A stretch of DNA of 64,000 nt from Meandrina meandrites (lineage: Eukaryota > Cnidaria > Anthozoa > Scleractinia > Meandrinidae). The notes below the pieces were generated by a model. It made no database searches, was not told the DNA's origin, and worked only from the letters and a program-made list of their open reading frames with translations. Location: NCBI GenBank assembly GCA_963693305.1, contig OY855903.1, positions 50,085,650-50,149,649 of the forward strand, written 5' to 3'. The number at the start of each line of letters is the position of its first letter. Position 1 is the stretch's first letter. A program made the position numbers and the translations under genes. Shown one piece after another: positions 32,601-43,100 of the stretch.

Positions 32601-33672
32601 GAACTCGCTGAAAATGTACGAGGTGAGAGTGCTAATTGAAGCAAGGGTGCCTGTTTGAATATGCGTATTGAATATGACTATTGAGCGTCATGTCACAGAT
32701 TCCTTAACCTTCTTTAAGCTCGTTTCCCTGTAAGTTCTTTCACACTTCAAGATGTTGGGAAGGCGACCGCTGCAGGTTTTCACATGATGCACTTACCGAG
32801 GAAACAGAGCGGCTTTTGCAAGCGGTAAGCGGTTACTTCATTCTGGTATGCGCGCGTACACGACCACGCCAATTAAACATTTTGTGTAAAACTGTCAGCG
32901 ACTTTAAATGTTTGTCAAATCTAGAAAAGCTCAAAATACCCCGGAGGAGCCAACAGTGGCAGATGTAATGTTCGCAAAATGGAACATTTTCACACAAAGA
33001 ATAAAACTTTCCTTAATTTCACAGTTTGCAATTTGTCCTTTGGTCATTTCCCCAAGATAAATATCATCTCGAAGTAAAAAGGTCCGATTTCATTTACACA
33101 CCAGATTTTAACTGATTTGAGAGGGTCATTACTCTTCTTGTTCTAAAGAAAGAGTTATGCAAGTCTATGTGTTCGCCATATCTAAACAGTTTGAAATTTA
33201 GCGCGCTAGACGGAAAACTATGGAGGGCATTTTAACAAATTGTGCTGACGGCTCGAGTACTTCTTCAAGTTCAATTCGCTGTTTTCTTTCACAACGTTAA
33301 ACGTCCTTGAGGCTTCTCTTACAAACAGCCGTAATATATTTTCTCTCTCCTTGTTTCCAGTGTCTCAAACCGCCGATTGAAGAACCTGTTCAGTCGCCAG
33401 AAGACAAGAACCTCACCACACCAAATCAACAGACTGTCGATGTTAATACACGCGACGTGGCGACGTCGTCATCTCCGTATAACCTCCGAGCCAGTACGCG
33501 AAAAAGGACTCTCAGTACTGATGATGCGGGAACAGGAAGCGGTTCTGTGGTTGGTGGAAAAATCCCAAGGCAGGAATTTCCAGGAAATGAAGAGGAAGAC
33601 TCAACACAGAACAACAAGGAGGGGCAATCTCGCGCGTTTTTACCGGGATTGTATAGAGATTTATCCACATAA
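20661..33672 (+). CDS. Triple CCCH zinc-finger protein of the ZC3H4/ZC3H6/ZC3H8 family
   Basis: Predicted RNA-binding nuclear protein. Exons: 20661-22769, 30380-30667, 31377-31553, 32163-32283, 32718-32824 (acceptor non-standard, see separate entry), 33361-33672; about 1,037 residues. The first ~700 residues are low-complexity, with a D/E-rich tract (22330-22630) followed by a basic nuclear-localisation-like stretch [12 protein letters not shown]. Three CCCH fingers follow: [14 protein letters not shown] across the exon 3/4 join (C-x7-C-x5-C-x3-H), [16 protein letters not shown] (C-x9-C-x5-C-x3-H), and [14 protein letters not shown] (C-x7-C-x5-C-x3-H), then [13 protein letters not shown], a typical family tail. 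The first exon frame runs open past its donor at 22770, but the frame joined to 30380 is better supported. Vertebrate ZC3H4/ZC3H6 work in nuclear RNA restriction and ZC3H8 in the little elongation complex; which role applies is unknown. Intron 1 (7.6 kb) is filled with transposons. Confidence 0.85.
23086..23215. repeat. GC-rich palindromic block inside the 4.8 kb element
   Basis: GGGCGGCGAAGCCGCCCATG and a G-run/C-run pair (GGGAGGGGG..CCCCCTCC) make a strongly self-complementary, GC-rich island in AT-rich surroundings. Confidence 0.6.
23763..25666. mobile_element. Mutator-like non-autonomous element with GGATG-type subterminal repeats
   Basis: Perfect 9-bp target duplication AAAACAAAA (23754-23762 and 25667-25675). 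Ends GGGTCTCTGTAA / TTACAGAGTCCC start ~130 bp inverted repeats that are arrays of GCGGATG, GGATGGCG and AAAAATGCGGATG. The ~1.6 kb interior has no recognisable transposase. A 9-bp duplication with long TIRs is the Mutator-like pattern. Confidence 0.8.
26272..27094. mobile_element. TTAA-flanked foldback MITE (family 1, AGTGGTACTATGATC ends)
   Basis: TTAA at 26268-26271 and 27095-27098. Inverted arms of ~200 bp or more begin AGTGGTACTATGAT and share ATGCCGTTTAC, GTTCCAGAGATATT, AAATATGCAAATTAG and GATGACGTCAT-like blocks. TTAA duplications are the hallmark of piggyBac-type transposition. No coding region. Confidence 0.85.
27990..28350. mobile_element. TTAA-flanked MITE (family 2, AGGGACACTGTCAC ends)
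   Basis: TTAA at 27986-27989 and 28351-28354. Ends AGGGACACTGTCAC and GTGACAGTGCCCCT. An internal palindrome AAAAAGTCAGGCTGA-type (aaaaagtcagcctgactttt) lies near 28144-28165. No coding region. Confidence 0.85.
28545..28691. mobile_element. 147 bp foldback MITE (GGCCCCAGTTGTTCAA ends)
   Basis: GGCCCCAGTTGTTCAA..GGGTGGATAACGCTATCCA at the left is mirrored at the right; the interior is made of GGATA/TATCC palindromic words. It lies inside a SINE. Confidence 0.85.
28697..29483. mobile_element. Mutator-like non-autonomous element, 9-bp target duplication
   Basis: Perfect 9-bp duplication GGCCAGATG (28688-28696, 29484-29492). Ends CTGCCTC..GAGGCAG, both followed inward by CAGGCGCCTC-type sequence; the long TIR continues with GAAGGAGAAGGAAAGAGAG and GACGCCTGCCAGA. 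The left duplication overlaps the right end of the neighbouring MITE, so this insertion is younger than the MITE. Confidence 0.8.
29900..30124 (-). mobile_element. tRNA-derived SINE, minus strand (head at 30085-30124)
   Basis: The minus strand starts GGAGGCGCGGTGGCGTAATG, nearly the same as the SINE head at 28418. The left edge is not clear. Confidence 0.55.
30125..30300 (+). mobile_element. SINE body fragment
   Basis: GTATAAATGGGTACTGGCG, TAACCCTGTAATGGATT, GTCGCTTCATGCTGCGGAAA and GGCCTGATGGGC match the body at 29493-29628 but are longer here. It abuts the minus-strand SINE and ends 80 bp before the exon at 30380. Confidence 0.7.
30896..31225. mobile_element. 330 bp palindromic MITE (GTAAAATTCCGGTT ends, TATAAGCCC repeats)
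   Basis: GTAAAATTCCGGTTATAAGC at left, GGCTTAAAACCGGAATTTTAC at right (shown in parts). The interior repeats TATAAGCCCC and includes C-runs at 30917-30926 and 30976-30995. A one-ended copy sits at 44356-44463. Confidence 0.75.
31569..31618. repeat. Degenerate ACGTT pentamer array right after an exon
   Basis: GTTACGTTAGGTTACGTTAC-type repeats begin 16 bp after the donor at 31554; a second patch of TACGTTACGTTG lies near 31757-31800. Confidence 0.75.
32284..32717 (+). other. U12-type (minor spliceosome) intron, AT-AA or AT-AG ends
   Basis: The exon with CCCH finger 2 ends at ATGCACA and is followed by ATATCCTTT, a perfect match to the U12-type 5' splice site. No GT donor gives a sensible join. 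At the other end TTCCTTAAC, the U12 branch-point consensus, sits at 32700-32708. The reading frame into finger 3 ([11 protein letters not shown]) is kept only if the intron ends ..TTTAA at 32717, giving Met-His-Ser-Ser-Phe-Pro-Cys; ending at the AG one base later (32718) would shift frame. Motifs are seen directly; exact terminal bases are inferred. Confidence 0.75.
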
Positions 33673-35933
33673 TTGTGAACTGCAATGCCAAGTCGATTGG
33701 CGTATCTCGAATGATAAATCAATATCATTTCCGTTAGATCGTTCAAATAGATTTTGTATAGGATCAAACCGCCGAAATATGATTAACAGTGAAAATGGAC
33801 TCAATACACTAATCTAAACATAATTATTAACTATGTTTCTGAGACCTAATTAATCCTGTTGCATATTAGTGCTTAGATCATCAAAATATGTGTTCGTTTT
33901 CCCTTGTTTGGGAACGACTGGTCTCTCCTGCTGTCTGGGTACAAAGTACGCTCAATGAATTCGTCACCACTGATAGCAACCTCGTTCCCAGGGTCTCTCT
34001 CTACCCTGGGAACGAGGTTGCACTGATAGCAATATTTTTTGCTTGCGTGATCGACATGTATGGGCAAACGTGATGTCAATCTTGCACCGATTCAAAACTG
34101 TTCGATATAATATTCGTACATATTGTTCTTCGTGGTATGATGTAATAACAATAAAGTACAAATTGATCGCTCTTCTTATCAAGTAACAACATCGTGAGAG
34201 AAACAATAACCCCCCACCCACCCACCCAGAAAATAAGACTCCGCAAATTCCACACCACAAATCCTTTCGATAACTATCCCCCACTCTCCCCCCTCTCCAC
34301 GTCCTCGAATATACGACCGTGGCCTTATATTTAGCACTAAAACAGATATAAAATCTGATTTAAAGACTCGGGACTTGTGTAATATTGTTTTACGAAGTTT
34401 TTACCATGTCACCAACAAAGTTCACACTCAAGTTTTTTTAAAACGCAATATATTTTCAAAACACAAATTCAAACACTTGAAACGCAAATTTCCTTCGCTC
34501 GCAAATACCCCGAAAATAAGCCCACCAAAATGACAAAAAAAAAACAGGGCCTATTATGGAATTTTTATAATACTTTTTTTTTATTTATTTTCATTTACTA
34601 TTTACCTTTAAACCTTAGGTGAAATCTCTGAGTAACGAGCTAAAAAGATATTAAAATACTTAAATATTACTTTTTTAAGAAAATATCAAGAGACAATACC
34701 CTACTCGATGAATTTTTGAACTCTCATCACATGTTTCTTTGGTAATTTAAAATTTGTCTAAAGAGAAATTAAAATCTGATCATTACCTTGGGAATAAACG
34801 TGTTAAATAAGTACTTAAAGGCAAGAAACAAATTCTGCAGATGTTTTTTTTTTTGTAAGTACTTGCTAGTTAAAATTAGAAACATGCAGTCGAATGGATG
34901 TAAGGAGGCATTTCCAACTGTTAATCATTTAAAGTAGCATTTAACATAACGCCGAAGAACTGAATTTTTATTTCTGATATAAATATTTAAAGCAGGCTTT
35001 ATTGTCGCACGAAGGAAACATTGAATGCAAAGAAAAAATTTAGAATATTAGTATATTTTCATGAATTTTTAAACGCAACCGGATAGGAAGAAAGCCATAT
35101 TAAATTTTGTGTTCATTAGCAATTTCATATATTTTTTTTTTTCATTTCCAAGATTTCAGTGCTAAAGACCAAAATAGAAAAAATAGCTTTGTTGTAGATT
35201 GAAAGAAAATTATTCCTTATGAAGTTTATTCTTTGTGGACTAAATGAGAAGAATATTACGAAAATTCACTGATCTATTTCGTCATTTTTTTTTTTGCATC
35301 AACATCGCAGAAGGACGAAGCTTTATCTTCGTTTGCCTTGAGACTGTACAGGTGATATTTTGCGCAATAAGTTCTGGGTGTTATTGCTTTTGATATACCT
35401 TAGCCAATCACATTAACTCATTAGTGAATTTCGCCGACATTATGCCACACTTAGACGGAAATGACAACAATTTATCTGCTTGTCTTTATGTTGTACGGCA
35501 TAACTTGTATTGTTAGTCCACTTGTGCAAGAATCTTGTGAGAATCCTCCATTTGCGAGCTTTCTGTGTCCAAACCAAGAGGCTTAGGAATTAAGAATGGA
35601 AGAAAAATTATGACCGTCGCTCATCTATTTTGCCATGTAATTACAAGGTGTCATTTGAGTTTCCAAATTTGTGTTTTGAAACACCAGCCAATCATCTGGC
35701 GACCTTTCGCTTCTGTCATTAAATAATACGATTATTATGAGAAATTTCTTGTTGGATTCATGTTTTTCACTGAATGTTGCATATGAGCCGGATCTGCAGA
35801 ACCACCTGGGCAAAATTGCTTAAAACAATATGGAAATCAAACATACGTGTATATTGCACCAGAAAATCGACCGTCGCGACTTCGGGAATTTCCACACACT
35901 GAAATATACTGTTTCTTTTCATGACTGACCCGC
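33673..35933. other. Intergenic region between the CCCH gene and the glutamate receptor
   Basis: AT-rich with no convincing coding region. At 33979-34020 a 42 bp palindrome (CAACCTCGTTCCCAGGGT arms, CT-rich loop) resembles a MITE end. A degraded relative of the TATAAGCCC MITE seems to lie near 34300-34560. The receptor promoter should lie just before 35934; no TATA box was identified with confidence. Confidence 0.5.
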
Positions 35934-37152
35934 ATGGCTCCGAGGAATTTTTCAACGGAATTAATCTTATTTATCACCCTTCAGTTATTTGTACGTTATG
36001 CCGGTGCGGTAGATAAGTACGATATCGACATCGCTGTATTCTTTAGCGCCGATGATATCTATCGGGAATTTATCTTCGACTCGGCAGAAAAGATGTTCCG
36101 CGCAAGAAACACAACAGTGAATGACAATGCAATCGAGGTCCACTTTTCAAAACCTAATTTAACCAACGCTTCACGGGCTAACGGCTTGAGCAGCATCATT
36201 CCTAAAATAGTGAACATCACATCTGTTGTTCAAGGTGTTATCTTCGTTGATGTCACAGAAGATGGCCTGTTTTATTCCACACTCTTGGACAGTTGCTCGA
36301 TTCCATCAATCGGATTGCTGCAGAGCCGAACAACATTTCCCATTACACAGGTAAATTAAAAATTTCTCTTGCTGTGTTTTCAGTTTAAAAATTCATCTTT
36401 TGATGGCTTGTTAAATGGCCATCTTATATGCAATTGTCAACTTTTCAGAAAAAAAAATTAAAGTGCGAAAGGTTACTTAAAACGACGTTTTCGGGAATTT
36501 TGTTGCAGTAGTTTAAAACGCCTACTGATACCAAGGATTTCATGTGTATATTAAGATTTTTTTGCATTGCTAATCAAATTAGTTTTCGAGAAACTTGCGA
36601 GATTATATGTGATTACGAGTCAGCCGCAGAGAGTAAAACATTTGGGTGATCTTAACGCGTACAAAACTCGAGAAATCAATGTTTAAACAAGGCTACCTTC
36701 GCAAATTTAGCTCGGATATTTGTAAAGTAAATATCATTCTTGTGTTGACATTTTGCCATTCATACAAAAAAGAGCGCAGGAAGAAAATGATTTATCAGTT
36801 CGGGCAGAAAACTTGAAAATGCTTCCGCACTGTTTAACTTTACAGTCAACTCGAGCGAGCCTCTCGCAGTGCTATAAGCGTTTATTAAAATTCCATATTT
36901 TACTCGCTAACATACGAAGTTAACCAGTTTCAAGGTGTGATAAGCAACGAAAACGATGAAGGCCTTTTTTATGTGGTAAACAATTTTTGTCTCGCGCTGG
37001 TACCCTGCAGTTTTTTAATACTTCCAGTTTATGACGCATGCTGTGGGCACTCGTAAAGTAATAAAATACTTGATCATCTTGTATCATTTGCGGAGAGAAA
37101 GTCACGGACTTCCAAGAGAATTATAGAACAAGGCCGGCTAATTCGATCGGCA

Positions 37153-37183
<31 letters not shown>

Positions 37184-40100
37184 AAAGGCAATTCCTTACT
37201 TGGTTTGATATTGGGAAAACGACGATCAATGCTGTTTCATCCTGGTTGACTGTTTCTGGTAATTAGACTGAATGCGTTGAATGTAATTTTAATATTCATT
37301 TTCAAAATCAGGAATAAAATTACAGTTGCAACTCGATTTCCCGAATCTTCGATTTAATTACTTGAAACTCCCGAAATTATCGAAAACTCGAAACAAACGT
37401 GGTTTCCCTTATGTTTGCTTTAAACAGTCTAACACTGCTATTTTGCCCCCGAATTTAAATTCCGTTTTACCAATTTTCGTTTCGTTTGCAGATTCGAGAA
37501 ACAGTGATTACTCTTCATTTTACGTTTTTCCCCTGTTTCGAATAAAACTCCTTGGTGAGCATAATTATCTTTTTCTTTTTAATTATCACATTTTAAAATT
37601 CTAGGAAACTAGAAGTGATTGGCGATTTTATAAAAAGCATCAATTAAAATAGCATGTTCTAAATTTAAATTTCGCCTTTGTAGCGGCTCTTTATAACACA
37701 AATTGTGTAGGAAGCCGTCGATCAAAGCAAATCACACACAAAAACCACGTTTGCTAACAAACAAGAGTCTGCAATTTTAACATCGACAACGAACTGAGCG
37801 AGCAAATAAATGGCTTTTAACATTGAAAATGAATTAGGCAAGCAAATAAACGCCGACAGCTAGTAAAAGTTTCTAATTTCGTGATTTATTTTCAGTGCGA
37901 GGTTTTGCGCCTTCAGTTAAAAACAAAATAAATATACACCGAGCACAAAACAGATGAAAGACCGCAACGATTTCTTTCGAGCTCATCATCTAGTCTTTTT
38001 TCCGGGCCTTTGAAACAATTTTAAAATTTGCCGTGCGTTAGACATATTTCGTCTTAATTTTCAGTTCGTTGTTCTCCCAACATTGTCTTGACACCGTATT
38101 ACAGTATGTAATAGCTTTTATTTACAAGCTAGATAAAATTTAGACATTTTAACAGTGCTCAATTTCAGGGCCATATATCGATCTTTAAGAGGTTTTAGAA
38201 AGTAATTTGTCTAACAAATCATCTTACTTGGCATAAAATTTCATAAGAAAAATCATTTTAAATCAATCAAAACCTCAACATAGAACAACACCAACAAGTT
38301 AACGAAGTAACATTGAGGAGAAACTATGTAATCGCGAAAGACGAACTTAGAAACTCTGGGACCTCTTGGCTAAAAGTGCGAAGATGCACCTTCGTTTTCT
38401 AGACGGTATCCCGGCGCTTAAAAGTGAATTGCTTTCGCCTACTTCATTTTGATATGCTTCATTTCAAAGGGAGCTGAATCGATTGCAAACGACATATGTT
38501 GCAAATAATTTTAAGGTCGCCACACACGACGGGACTAGTCGCAGGGACCGGTCGCAGGGACCGGTCCCGGGGACCAATTCCCATCGTGTGAACAGGCCAA
38601 TTTTCGTCAAAAATCCGGTCGCAGGGACTGAATTTTGGTCCCCGAAATCGGTCCCACGAATTCAAACTGGTTTGAATTCGTGGGACCAGTCGCTGGGACT
38701 GGTCCCCGCAATATTTTGCTTGGTCCCTCGTGTGAACAGGTTCGTGGGACAGGTCCCTGCGACCAATTAAAAATGAACCAATCGCTGATCAGCATTTTAA
38801 GCTCCCACAATTCTGCACGTTCGTGTTTGAAGATGGCGATGCCTGAACAGAGTAGTGATTGAACAGAATACTACTGAACAGACTGTTGGCATTAATATTG
38901 AAGATTGGAGCGTCACCAGTACACGAATGGTAATTGATTCTTCGTTCATAAGAAACCGGCAATTCTTTGTCTTGCATCATCATCAGGAGCAACAGAGTCT
39001 TTTTCTTCGCAGCTCTCGAAGCCATTTTTACTCGATGACAACAAAGTTCCCGCCAAATTTTCTCGCTAGCTATCGCTAGCATGTTTTTGCGCCATTTCAT
39101 GAAGAGAATGCGTGACATCCGGTTTATGTTATGCAAATTTGATCGGATGTTTTTTCAGCTAGCCTGGAGTAGGCTCTTGCCGATTGTGCTAGCATAATTT
39201 TTGGCATAATCTGAGGAATTGAGCATAATTTTTGCCCTTTTTCCAAAAGCAGCACTGCTAGCATAATCCGTATATTTTCTTGTCTTAATAGCACAATTTT
39301 AGAATAATTCAAGAAAACGAAGATCTCAGCTACTAAAAACGATAGATTACTATTAACAGTTGGTTCCACTCCTATTTTGCGATTGCCTTTTAGTTGTGTT
39401 GAGATACCGCGGGAATTCGATGAAACGGAACCGGAAGTCTGTGTCTCGGTCCCAGACTCCTTAGTCTTTCTCCCAGTGCTCGTTTCAAAATGGCGGCCGC
39501 CACGCCAAACGAGTCAAGTGCAGTGAACTTACATCCAGATAGTTTACAAGGAAGCGAGAATAGAGAGGATAGACCAAAGCCTGCACAACTTGCCCGGGAT
39601 AGACGCCTCGAATCCATCACTGGAAAATACAAGAGGAGGGGGACGAGTAATTAGGCTCTTGCAAACAAACTTGTCTTGTGAGTTGTGAAGTTTGTGCACA
39701 GAATAATGCATCAGTCAATTGAAACCCCGGCCCCCCGACCCCCGGGACTTGGCGGGGATTTAACGCGTCCAAAGCCGGGATTTAACGCACTTTTAACGGC
39801 GCGTTGGCTCCGATGGGCGGTGGATTTAACAAATCGTCAGTAGACCGGGGCCGTGGAGCGGTGATTTAACAGAACTTTAACATCAAAAATAAAAGTGGAC
39901 TTCTGCATCTAATAAAAGTAAAGTCGGCATATTGAAGGCCAGCTTTTGCTGCACATGGAAATTGCAGCTTAAGAGGCTGGGGCTTTTAATGATAGAACCG
40001 AAAACAGGTGAATTTCAAATAGACCAACGATATCGATTTAAGTTACAGTCGACTTCCGATAACTCGAACCCTCGCTAACTCGAACCTCGCGCTAACTCGA

Positions 40101-43100
40101 ACGAAAATCGATTTCCCCTGGATTTCCGTCATACATTTTCTGTAATTTTACCCTGGGCAACTCGAACCTCCCGCTAACTCGAACCAATTTTCGTTTGCCT
40201 TCAGGTCATTTTCTATATAATTTTACCCTCGATAACTCGAACCATGTCTGTCAATACGCGCCAAGTCAAAACAAGCAGTGTACTGTATATAGTCCAAAAC
40301 ATTGATTTTATCTTGAAATAAAAACGAGTCAAACCGGCCTCCGAAGCGCCACTCAAAATATGAACTGTGCCCCTGGGACTGTGCCACACTGTTGACGTGC
40401 TGCAGACGTTCAGTCTGTTTGCCAGTGCGGTGGAGGTTGATAACGATTCTTTCAAAGGGCGTACTTATTCTGCTGCTCTGCTTTGTTTCACATTACGTTA
40501 CGTTGCGATATATACGGCTAATTTTAAAAATACATTGTTCCATTTTCACTCGACCTCTTTATACTATAATCAAATTTTATTAACTGAAAATACAGACTTG
40601 TATGAATAGTAAAACACCAGTTTCTCGTTATTTTTGATTGCTCAGTCTCAACTCCCGATAACTCGAACCGTTTTCATTTTCCCTTGAAGGTTGGAGTTAT
40701 CGGGAGCACGGCAAACACGTAAAACAGTATTTATTAGATATTAGATAATCATTTTTTAGTGATGTTTTTTTAATAATAAAGTTTGTCATTCATTCGTTCA
40801 TTCATTCATTCATTCATTCATTCATTCATTCATTCATTCATTCATTCATTCATTCATTCATTCATTCATTCATTCATTCATTCATTCATTCATTCATTCA
40901 TTCATTCATTCATTCATTCATTCAGTCAACTGTATTTCTCCATTTGGTTCGGATGGCCCCGCTATGTGGGGCTTTTAACAGACGTCTTGGCCCCGGGGGT
41001 GGGGAAATAAGCCGTTTTTTAACACTTGGTAAGTGTTAAATTCCCCGCTAAGTCCCGGGGGTCGGGGGGCCGGGGTTTCCATTGACTGATGCATAATTTT
41101 TTAAAAAAGTAGCATAATTTTGAAAAGCGAGCATAATTTGAGCATAATTTGGGCAAAAAACGAGCACTGCCACTAGCATAATATGCCACTTTTACTAGCA
41201 CAATCGGCAAATGCCTAGCCTGGAGAATACTATACTTTTGCAGTTTTTGATGAAAAGATGCAATTTATTTATTTATTTATTTTTTTTTTTCACTATCACC
41301 GAAAGGAAACCTGATATCAAAATTATAAAATAGGAGCGGATTTCGAACAATGTAAACATTCCATGTTTTTAAAACAATTGTTGAACACAGTCCAGTAAGC
41401 ACGCTCAGATATGAATAATAATAGGAATAATAATAATAATCTTGTTGTATATATTGAAAACGTCATAAATACTGCAATCCTGCTGTGAAACAGGTCCCAG
41501 CGTGTGAACCCTTCAAGGGACCGGTCCCCGCGATTCAGAGCGGAAAAACGCAAAGAGCATGCGCGAACTTCGAGCGCGCGCCTGGGAGCGCCTGGCACAA
41601 AATTTAAAAAAATGGCGGAAATTTAATTTTTTTTTATCCAAATCGTAACATGATATCGCAACTATCCCGGTAAGTGGCAATATCTGTTTTCGCAGAAAAC
41701 GTGTAGTACAGATAAATCCTTGTTGTGGTTCAATTTTTTCGTAACGCCTGTAACTCAAAAAGGATTTTTAAACCCTCAACTTTCTCGCGACACGTAAACA
41801 AATCGCCTACTGTTTGCTTATTATTGTTATAACCCCTCCCACAAAATGCGCATGTTTAAACAAACTCCTGAATATTTAAGGTCAAGAGCTTAGCTGTGGG
41901 CAGAAAAGATGTTTATCTTCACTTACTCAGTTTCCCAGAGCGACTTCTTTTTTCCCAGAGTGGGTATAAAACTTTTTGCGCAAAGATTTCATATCATCGA
42001 TCGCTCGTGCGGTCAATTTTAAAACTCACGCTTGGGTGACCACTGGGTTGCTTTGAACCACCCGCGTCACGCAACCATTCTTGCTAAATTTTATTACGAT
42101 GGATTAGCAATCCTTACCCGATATTTCTTTTCCCCTGTCTATTCAATGAATTCTCTTCTCAAGAAAGCCTTTTTATTGCTACTTTATGACATAAATAAAA
42201 TTTTAAAGCCTCAAGTACGCAGCAAATTTAAATGTCAACAATATTTTCACGAAGCTGGATGTCGACACGGGTGGCAAGTCCTTTGTCAAAAAATGTTTTA
42301 TGCTTAAAAACCGCCTAATTTAAGGTTCAGAACGGTAGACTGTATTGAAGAACAGTTTTTATTTCTGTACTGTAGTTCCTAAAATACCAAAAAAAAACCA
42401 GAGTTAGTCTGAATACTCGACTCGAACGTCTTCTCGTACACGGCTGAAATCCGACGAATTTTTTCGTGACTTTCGCTTCGCTGCTCACTTTCAATGTAGT
42501 TGATACGCATTTTTCCCCGGTTATATTAATTTGTTCGCAGTCAATATCTCACATATGTGCTGTATCGTAAGATGAATAATAGGGTGACTTAATGGCAGAT
42601 AAAATAATGCTTTGATAGCCGTGACTACAAAGAAAATAATAAATTTCGAAAGTCATTTAAATTTACATCAAACTTTTGTCATCTTTCACTTGACTGGCAA
42701 TTCTTACATTTTTTCAACACTATTTTTTGCACACTATTATGTAAATAACCTACTGCCTCATCATTCAGATGTGCCAGGGCCAATGACAAGTTTCATTGTA
42801 ATGAGGATGTACGACCCCTCAATAAAGAAGAAGCCCGCGTAGCACAGCTACCAGAAGGCACCATTTGTTGTGTTAATCATAGGGATTTATACCGAAGATC
42901 CAAGTTTTGCTCCTGCCCATCGACCTGGGGGCATAGTAACGTCCTGGTCAATTGCCCGACACGTCTATATAGTGTTTTTGACGAAGTTGGTCAAACGGTA
43001 GAGGGATACAGACCAGGAACAAAATATTGTACTCTCTGCCGAAGCAAAGCTGACAAAGTTTTTACAGGTCACGCCAGGTATATTCCATGTAAAAAGAGAA

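Larger units (their letters stand above)
39706..41094. mobile_element. Nested TIR element with G/C-rich ends (ATGCATCAGTCAA)
   Basis: ATGCATCAGTCAATTGAAAC then CCCGGCCCCCCGACCCCCGG at left; the same, inverted, ends at 41094. Arms are ~57 bp and nearly identical. Contains a pogo-like fragment and a CATT microsatellite. No clear target duplication. Confidence 0.75.
39170..41217. mobile_element. hAT-like element, 8-bp target duplication, carrying a nested insertion
   Basis: Perfect 8-bp duplication GCCTGGAG (39162-39169, 41218-41225). Ends TAGGCTCTTGCCGATTGTGC and GCACAATCGGCAAATGCCTA are inverted repeats; GCATAAT words are scattered through both subterminal parts. TIRs starting TAG with 8-bp duplications fit hAT. 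A 1,389 bp element is nested inside. Confidence 0.8.

Noticed and set aside
40783..41010. 75-codon frame of Ser-Phe-Ile-His repeats
   Set aside because: CATT microsatellite read in one frame.
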